Of a DNA stretch of 64,000 nucleotides, positions 57,905 through 64,000 are shown piece after piece (the first letter of the stretch is position 1; each line of letters opens with the position of its first letter). The translations under genes were made by a program, and so were the position numbers. The stretch covers positions 1,054,001 to 1,118,000 of the forward strand of contig JAJFPB010000012.1 of the NCBI GenBank assembly GCA_020881915.1, written 5' to 3'. The notes beneath the pieces were generated by a model. It was not told the origin of the DNA. It made no database searches and saw nothing but the letters and a program-made list of their open reading frames with translations. This DNA is from Paramyrothecium sp. XJ0827. Taxonomy: Eukaryota; Ascomycota; Sordariomycetes; Hypocreales; Stachybotryaceae.

Positions 57905-59934
57905 ATTTGTATGGGGGTTTAAGAAAAATCGGTGGACCACTATAGTGCTTCAAAATTGATGATTGGGAGATTGTTCCTACAGCCTTTTGGGGAGGATAAT
58001 TAAGACGGAGCAAGGGACGACTTTATTATCTAGGTAAGTTTAGTCAGACTTTCAGTGGCGTATGTCTTGAGGTATTCATCCTCAAAATAAGCCGACATTC
58101 AGAGACACATTTCTGACCGAAGCGCCAATGCATGTTTTGAAGACGATTATCGCGTCACCTGTCTCTGGATGTCTTAAGGGCCGAATCAGTGGGTTGATTA
58201 CTGCAACCTACGGTTCACTAACCACAAGTAGTATCACGCCTGGAAGGCCTTGAAAAAACTCACCGAATGTCCCAGCCCCACAGCTGTGAAAGTCCTTGTG
58301 GCGCTAATGTGCCGCTGGACGGTGTCTGTGAGACTCTACTAGGGCAGCCCTGTTTCGAGACACCAGTGGCAACGCCCTCCGTCCTCGATGAAGGTGGAAG
58401 ATGAAAGATGAAGGTGGAAATAGCCAATTATGAGGATAGAATCATGCCGCACCTTTTGAATCTTATAATACAGGGGCATTGAAACCAGAGAAGACATAAA
58501 GAAACAACAAAAAGTATACCACAATAATAATCATCAGAGACGGTCTCGCAGTACGAAAATGCTGTTCCCCAAATTTGACCCCTGGCTATTCAATACATAT
58601 CATAAGCCGTTCAAAGTCTCCATAGTCGATGAAGTGAGAAATACATATAAATTTCTTGTTTTGACATTTTATGTAGATGAGAAACAGGGCGTAAACTTGA
58701 GCTTTCTTAATACACTAGCCCCTGTGACAGCTGTTGTAGTCATAGACAAGTTGGAGGCACGTTCGGCTGATGATCCAATCCAATTATTATGGTCAGTGTG
58801 TCCCATAAGACATCGTAGGACACTTTCGAGTCCCATTGCTGAGACAGCTTCCATCAAACATGTGGTCTCTGATCTGAGCAGATAGATGCACGATACTAGC
58901 TCACGTCCCAGTTGCGATTGCATCGCTTGAAACGGCAAGAGCGTCATAACTAGCCATGTAAGGAGGGCACGGGAATTGATACGCTTTCACATTGCGAACA
59001 AATAAACAATTTTCTCCAATAGCCCTTTAACTTAAACGGTCTTCGTTCGCCAGGCCCAGTCATGGATCATGCTTAGGATAGAGCATCAGCTAAAACTCAT
59101 CTTTCCTAACTTCTGTTACCCTGCTCATGAACCGTCACATAATTACTTCTCCTCCAATCGTTGCAGTCTGTTCTTCTCTCGCTCAAGGTCCATTTTTGCT
59201 TTCCTTGGGCTTTTAAACCGACGCGTACTATTTTGTACGCTGGAACGCTGGGGCACTCTGAGTGCGTGTCAAGGGCTATGAAATGGAAAAGATAGGGGGC
59301 TTTGTACATGGCATCGGCAATCATGTTATCCAGAGCTTCTTCCGCGAGCCAATATCTGATTGCGGCATCTATGTCGCACCTCACGTGCGCGAAAGAACCC
59401 AAAACAATAGACTGAGACTTGCTATTTTTGGTTAAGATAGCTCTGACTTACACCGACACCATTTGGTGTATTTACCATTACAAAGCAAACTGAACTACTC
59501 AGACCCAGCTCCAAATTGGGAGTCACTTTATCCGCGAGTTTTCTCGCAGGGGTATGTCCTGATGAATAGTCTCAAGCTCTTGTCATTGCAAGATGTGACT
59601 CGTGGCTTTTCCGAGATACACCCAATGATGGGTTTAGAACAGGGCCATTTTCAAGCAAGGTCTCACAGAAAGTCAAGAAACATGAACTCCATTCTCCTAT
59701 CTCCATCTATCCCTTCCAGCCCACCACTGCCGACCCCATCTTCCATCTTCTAAAGTATTGGTGCCCCTAGGTCGAAACGTCTCCTCTCGCATCAGTCTCT
59801 GTCTCGTCCGTTATCAAAAAATACTAAACACAGTGGATATATATGACAAAGGAAAGGAATAAGTAAAGGGGTTAGAGTGAGTGCTAGGCTCTTCTTCAAC
59901 GAAGTCCTTGGAAGTTGTGCAGACACAAAGAAGT
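57905..59934. other. Intergenic region, 2.0 kb, no supported gene
   Basis: Upstream of the SDR and downstream of the monooxygenase, both on the minus strand. AT-rich with short open frames only. I see no RNA gene. Confidence 0.45.
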
Positions 59935-61422
59935 TTATACCACCTTTTCTCCACCTTCAATCCCTCCACCGAATTCAAGGCCCTTGTCGATGTTGCTGAA
60001 GTACACGGCGCCAATATCCTTGAAAGCATTGGCTCGCTGGTACCAGGGGCCCTCGCCTGTTGTTTTCGGCAGCCTATTTGCGGCCTTGACGACATAGTTG
60101 GCTCGGGTTGCAAATGTCAAAAGTGACTCCTTTTCCAACTCGTGGCGGCTTATTACGGGCTTTGCGCTTGTCGCGTTCTTCTTCTCCATGGACTTGAGGA
60201 CACGGATGGCTATTTTTGTTACCAGAGTCTGACCAATGGTCCACGTGCTATTGACGAAGCCCGTGGTGTATGCCAAATTTGGCACCGAGTCCAGCATGCA
60301 GCAACGCCAAGCGTAGTGATCATGGATGTTGATGAGCTTGCCATCCACGCGTGTCTCCATTCCTCCGAGGTACTGTAAGTGAAGACCAGTGGCAGTCACA
60401 ATTATGTCAGCTTCCAATTTTCGTCCAGACTTGAGAGTGATGCCCTCTTTTGTGACGGTGTCGATCACATCGGTGACGATTTCGCAATTATCCTTGGCGA
60501 GTGTCTTGAAAAAGTCGCCATCTGGGCACATGAGTATTCGTTGATCCATTACCTTGTGCTTCGGGTTAAAGTGAACATCGGCGTCGATGTGAGATGGCAC
60601 TTCCTTCTTCATAGCCGCCTTGATTGCGTTACTCCAGCCGAAGCTGGGGAATGTGGCAACGATTGCGAGGAAGAGGAGCTCGAAGAGCCCATCCTTCCAC
60701 CACAGTAACGAGTGTGCGATTCTGAGTGAGAACCACCGCAGTATGAAATCGTTCACGGGACTTTGGTTTGGTACGGCAGTAATGTATGAAGGGCTTCGCT
60801 GCAGCATGGTGACCTTGCCGGCTGTTTTTGCCAGGGTAGGGATCAGGGTTATCGATGTGGCGCCAGATCCGATTACCACGATTCGTTTCCCGGAGTAATC
60901 GAGATCTTCTGGCCACCATTGAGGGTGGGCAACCTTGCCTTGGAAGTCGTCGATTCCAGGGATCGTGGCCTCTTGGGCCTTGTCGTATGAGTAGTAACCA
61001 GAGCAAGAAAAAATGAAGTTAGCCTCATACGTCTTGCGACTCCCACTCGCGTCAATCTCCAGACGCCACTTCTGCCTTGCGCTGCTCCATTCGGCGGCTA
61101 GAACCTTGTGGCTAAATCTGATCTTCTCCCTTAATCCGCTCGCTTCTGCCGCCTCCTCCATGTACTTTGTGATTTCTTCTCCAGAGGCAATCATATGTCT
61201 CTTGCCCCAAGGATGCCACCCAAAGCTATAAAAGTTCATCGAGGAGTCGCAACGCAGGCCAGGATAACGGAAGAAGCTCCAAGTGCCTCCGAGGACAGGA
61301 CGACTCTCGAGTATAGTGATATTTCGGTGCTTCATCTCTGTTTGAAGGGTATGAGCTGTATTGATACCGGACAGACCAGCACCAATGACGATGATGTCAT
61401 GTTGTTCTATTGAGTTAGCCAT
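59935..61422 (-). CDS. Flavin monooxygenase, Baeyer-Villiger type
   Basis: FAD/NADPH-dependent class B monooxygenase of about 495 residues, single exon. The FAD-binding GAGLSG is near the start of the protein, the NADPH-binding GSGATS follows in IVVIGSGATSITLIPTL, and the Baeyer-Villiger fingerprint FxGxxxHxxxWP is intact as FQGKVAHPQWWP (about 161-172). ATG-type residues appear in ADIIVTATGLHLQYLGG. Such enzymes insert oxygen next to a ketone or oxidise N/S atoms. Met at 61422 (MANSIEQHD) is preferred because the motif follows at the usual distance; an upstream Met at 61467 is possible. The substrate is unknown. One hydrophobic stretch near the middle (FELLFLAIVATFPSFGW) may be a membrane-associating helix. 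Confidence 0.9.
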   Translation of the reverse strand: MANSIEQHDIIVIGAGLSGINTAHTLQTEMKHRNITILESRPVLGGTWSFFRYPGLRCDSSMNFYSFGWHPWGKRHMIASGEEITKYMEEAAEASGLREKIRFSHKVLAAEWSSARQKWRLEIDASGSRKTYEANFIFSCSGYYSYDKAQEATIPGIDDFQGKVAHPQWWPEDLDYSGKRIVVIGSGATSITLIPTLAKTAGKVTMLQRSPSYITAVPNQSPVNDFILRWFSLRIAHSLLWWKDGLFELLFLAIVATFPSFGWSNAIKAAMKKEVPSHIDADVHFNPKHKVMDQRILMCPDGDFFKTLAKDNCEIVTDVIDTVTKEGITLKSGRKLEADIIVTATGLHLQYLGGMETRVDGKLINIHDHYAWRCCMLDSVPNLAYTTGFVNSTWTIGQTLVTKIAIRVLKSMEKKNATSAKPVISRHELEKESLLTFATRANYVVKAANRLPKTTGEGPWYQRANAFKDIGAVYFSNIDKGLEFGGGIEGGEKVV

Positions 61423-63283
61423 GTTGATGGCTGTGAAGAGTATGGAAATATCCGTTACTGCAGCCAACGCTTGTTGGTCTGTAGAAGCAGTTACAGTTCA
61501 GGATGAGACAGGAAGTAGGGAGATCCAATAATATGCTTAGTCGGAGAGTGCTAGAGCAACGCCTTCAAGAGCTCCATCCAGGTCTCGCTCATTCTTAGGC
61601 CTAGTATTAAAGGAACGGAGCAGACTCCCTCTGAATTGAGGCCAGACAATTATCATCCAATCATCATTCCATGGTCAGTCCATGATTACTCTGCCTGTAA
61701 GATAGGCCGCCCACATGCGAAATTTTTCCAGCCTATGCTGATAATGCATCGCATTGGCCACATCAACACGGATGCGGCATTCGATACACGGAAGTCAACA
61801 CCTCATATCAAGTGAACTGCTTGAGTAACTCGCTGTCGCAATTAACTGAGAGGCCCTAACGTCCAGTTTCACCAAGTTACAAAACTGTACTGCCGTTACG
61901 AATTTCTTTGCCGCATTAAGGCCGCCCTTGTCAACAACCATGAATCATCGCTAAACCAAATCCATCATACCCGCGAATAAAGAGGCAAATTTTCACAATC
62001 CATCTCTGGAGAAAATGGAGAGCAAGGTAAATTTAACGTTACCATTAGCACAACGCAAACCATTCATTCCGGGGAGGGAACAGTCGAAAACATGAGCAAA
62101 AAGCTTGGATGAAAGGGGGGTTCTACACGTCTATGCCCATGTAAATTAATGACAATCATGGGATTCGGTTTTTGGTAAGGCCTTCCATGTGCATTTGAGA
62201 GTCGCCACTCTCTACCGTGTTGTGAGGATGGGCTGGCTGGCCTTACATGATAAGTCGCATCAAATCCGATAGGGTTGAAAAATGAGTCAAAGTCGCCTGA
62301 TTGGGTATAGTACGACTTCAACAGACTCTACATAAATCGAAAATGTCCTGGAATGAACGTTTCTTCCATCCATTCACCAATGGTTTTCTGCTCTTGCGGT
62401 CCTTCGCCTACTGACTCCAGTACTGACGGTCGAAAGTTTGCGGACGGCCACCATCACCAGGGTTCAGGTATGATCTTCGGAATTTTGGTGTACAAAACTT
62501 ATAGAATTTAATATTGGACTGCTTTTTCTCAAAATGCGCGCGGTGCCTTTGCTGATTAGAAGTTCATGCTCACACCCCCTTCCTCTGATGCTGCATGAAG
62601 TCGGCTCACAGTGTAATGCTGCACCACTGTAGCAAATGTCGGATGTGAAGAGGTAGATGAAACGCCAAATAGTAGGCCATGATTGTTTTCATTTGAAGTT
62701 TTGAGTTTTCGGTGGCCAGTACGACCGACACAGTCCAGACACACCTCGAATCGAAGCCCTTCGATTTCATAGAGATTCTCCAATCTCTGTCCCAGGCCAT
62801 GTTGCTGCTTGTTCTTTGCAGTCTGATCATCCTTGCAGAGGCTGGTTGGTATGATCAAATGACGCAAGAGAACGATTAAACAGTTGCCGCCCAGCATGCG
62901 CTAGGTCCCTTAATATCACGCATTAATATAGTGTTTGCAGAATGTCTGGCTAGGTCAAGAGTTCGCTCTACGATTCCCACACATATTCAACGCTGGTCGA
63001 AAATTACCGATGAAACCTACCATTCTTCAGGTATCTTATTAAGGATTTGAATTGGCCGCCCTTGATGGTCATTACCTCAATTTACTTGTCCAACTCATTG
63101 CATGAGGCGTCTATATAGATTACAGCTTAAACAGAACCCTCTATCTTCCCTCTTAAAGCACGCTGCCTGATCCCTGAGACGCCGTCCCTCTTCATTCCAT
63201 TTTGCGTTTATGGAAGACTAATCTTGATATCAGAGCACTGTATTACCAGTTGTGTGGACTTGAAGATGCAATATTGCCTCCTT
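61423..63283. other. Intergenic region, 1.9 kb, no supported gene
   Basis: Between the monooxygenase start and the 3' end of the aldo/keto reductase. Open frames at 62064-62321 and 62556-62897 lack domains and plausible introns. Confidence 0.45.
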
Positions 63284-64000
63284 CTATGGGTTGACGCTCT
63301 GTGGAGGTGCAATTGGCTATACTACGATTAGAGTCTCATAAGTTCTTACAAATAGAACCGGTCACTTACCTTAGGCTCATCAACGTAGTCAAAAACTCCA
63401 GATGAGTTGGAAAGCCAGACCTTCTGTGGTGGTGAAGCGACGGCCTGTGGCCAAAGGAGGTTGTGCGGGAAGCCCAAATCGAATGGTATGGCTCCTTCAA
63501 TCTCGTTGATGTCTTCTGTAGTTAATTCGAGCGACAAAGCCTCGATGTTACTCTTCAGATGCTCGACCTTGCGCCCTCCCACAATGGGAAACACATATGG
63601 AGCCTTGTGCAAGACATACGCAAGAGCTACGCTAGTGATAACGGTGTTTTTGCGAATTGCGATCGACTCAAGTGCCTTGCTGACCTTGATTTCTTCTTCA
63701 GTGACGACGGCCCACTTTCGAGTGGCTTCGCCCTTGCGCTGCTCTTCCGTCTTGAAGTTGCCTCCGCCGAGCGGACCCCAAGGGGCGATGCCCATCCCCT
63801 CGGCTTTGCACATGGGGATAATGTCTCGTTCAAGATCACGGTAAGCAGCAGACCATCGGCCCTGGTACACGGAGAATTGGCGGAGTCCGTGGTTTCGAGC
63901 GTATTCGTTCGCCTTGCTGTGAAATGTCAGCGACATTACGCCCGTACTCGACTTCGAAAAGACACACCTGACGACCCATGCCGGACAGTCACTGATACCT
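63284..64000 (-). CDS. Aldo/keto reductase, norsolorinic acid reductase/aryl-alcohol dehydrogenase type (incomplete at right edge)
   Basis: NADPH-dependent reductase of aldehydes or ketones, (beta/alpha)8 barrel; only the C-terminal half is in the window. Exons seen: 64000-63968 (runs off the edge), 63916-63370 and 63298-63284. The first junction joins GISDCPAWVVS to KANEYARNHG, which fits the family strand-6 region exactly. YQGRWSAAYRDLERDIIPMC and the cofactor-binding FPIVGGRKVEHL follow. A consensus donor GTAAGT directly after DEPK implies a five-codon last exon SVNP-stop; if unspliced, the protein would instead end VSDRFYL at 63346. The catalytic Asp-Tyr-Lys-His set lies outside the window. 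The role is unknown. Confidence 0.85.

Noticed and set aside
1..64000. CRISPR arrays, prokaryotic operons, insertion sequences
   Set aside because: None seen; introns and gene types show a fungal nuclear genome.

Overview
This is nuclear DNA of a filamentous ascomycete, most likely a hypocrealean Sordariomycete. The evidence is short introns (about 50-100 bp, GT-AG with one likely GC-AG), widely spaced genes, a multidomain iterative polyketide synthase (PKS), CYP58- and CYP68-type P450s and fungal Zn2Cys6/C2H2 regulators. There are no bacterial-style operons. I could not run any search; family calls rest on motifs, lengths, exon structure and context.

Left third (1-27.7 kb): a biosynthetic cluster whose parts match the trichothecene (TRI) gene set. 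It holds two paralogous HxxxD acyltransferases of the TRI3/TRI18 type (1-1090, incomplete; 18942-20920), a highly reducing PKS (2458-9695) that would be TRI17-like, a C2H2 regulator resembling TRI6 (12628-13788), a regulator of TRI10 size and architecture without a zinc cluster (14974-16338), a TRI4-like CYP58 P450 (22239-24101) and a CYP68-type P450 (26076-27662). Copies of YNAGGCC, the reported TRI6 binding consensus, lie upstream of the acyltransferase/PKS pair, the second acyltransferase and both P450s. The PKS has active-looking KS, AT, DH, KR and ACP, but a decayed methyltransferase and a divergent enoylreductase. That predicts a linear, unmethylated polyene acid, the kind of side chain esterified to trichothecenes such as harzianum A or the macrocyclic types. 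No trichodiene synthase is in the window.

Middle (27.7-39.6 kb): a GH78 alpha-L-rhamnosidase (29256-31997), then about 7.6 kb with no convincing intact gene and one possible flavoprotein relic. This looks like a cluster boundary.

Right part (39.6-64 kb): a secreted subtilase in 12 exons (39610-43071). Next comes a second coherent group: a dual C2H2 + Zn2Cys6 regulator (43810-46593), a CocE/S15-type hydrolase (46934-48834), an FAD monooxygenase fused to an acetoacetate-decarboxylase-like domain (49228-51761), a fumarylacetoacetase-family hydrolase (52005-53369), a cupin (53685-54236) and an extradiol-type ring-cleavage dioxygenase (54754-55934). Together these suggest hydroxylation, ring opening and hydrolysis of an aromatic compound. 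An SDR, a Baeyer-Villiger-type monooxygenase and an aldo/keto reductase (cut by the right edge) follow. Several genes have exons that single-frame translation misses; their exon limits are given below.
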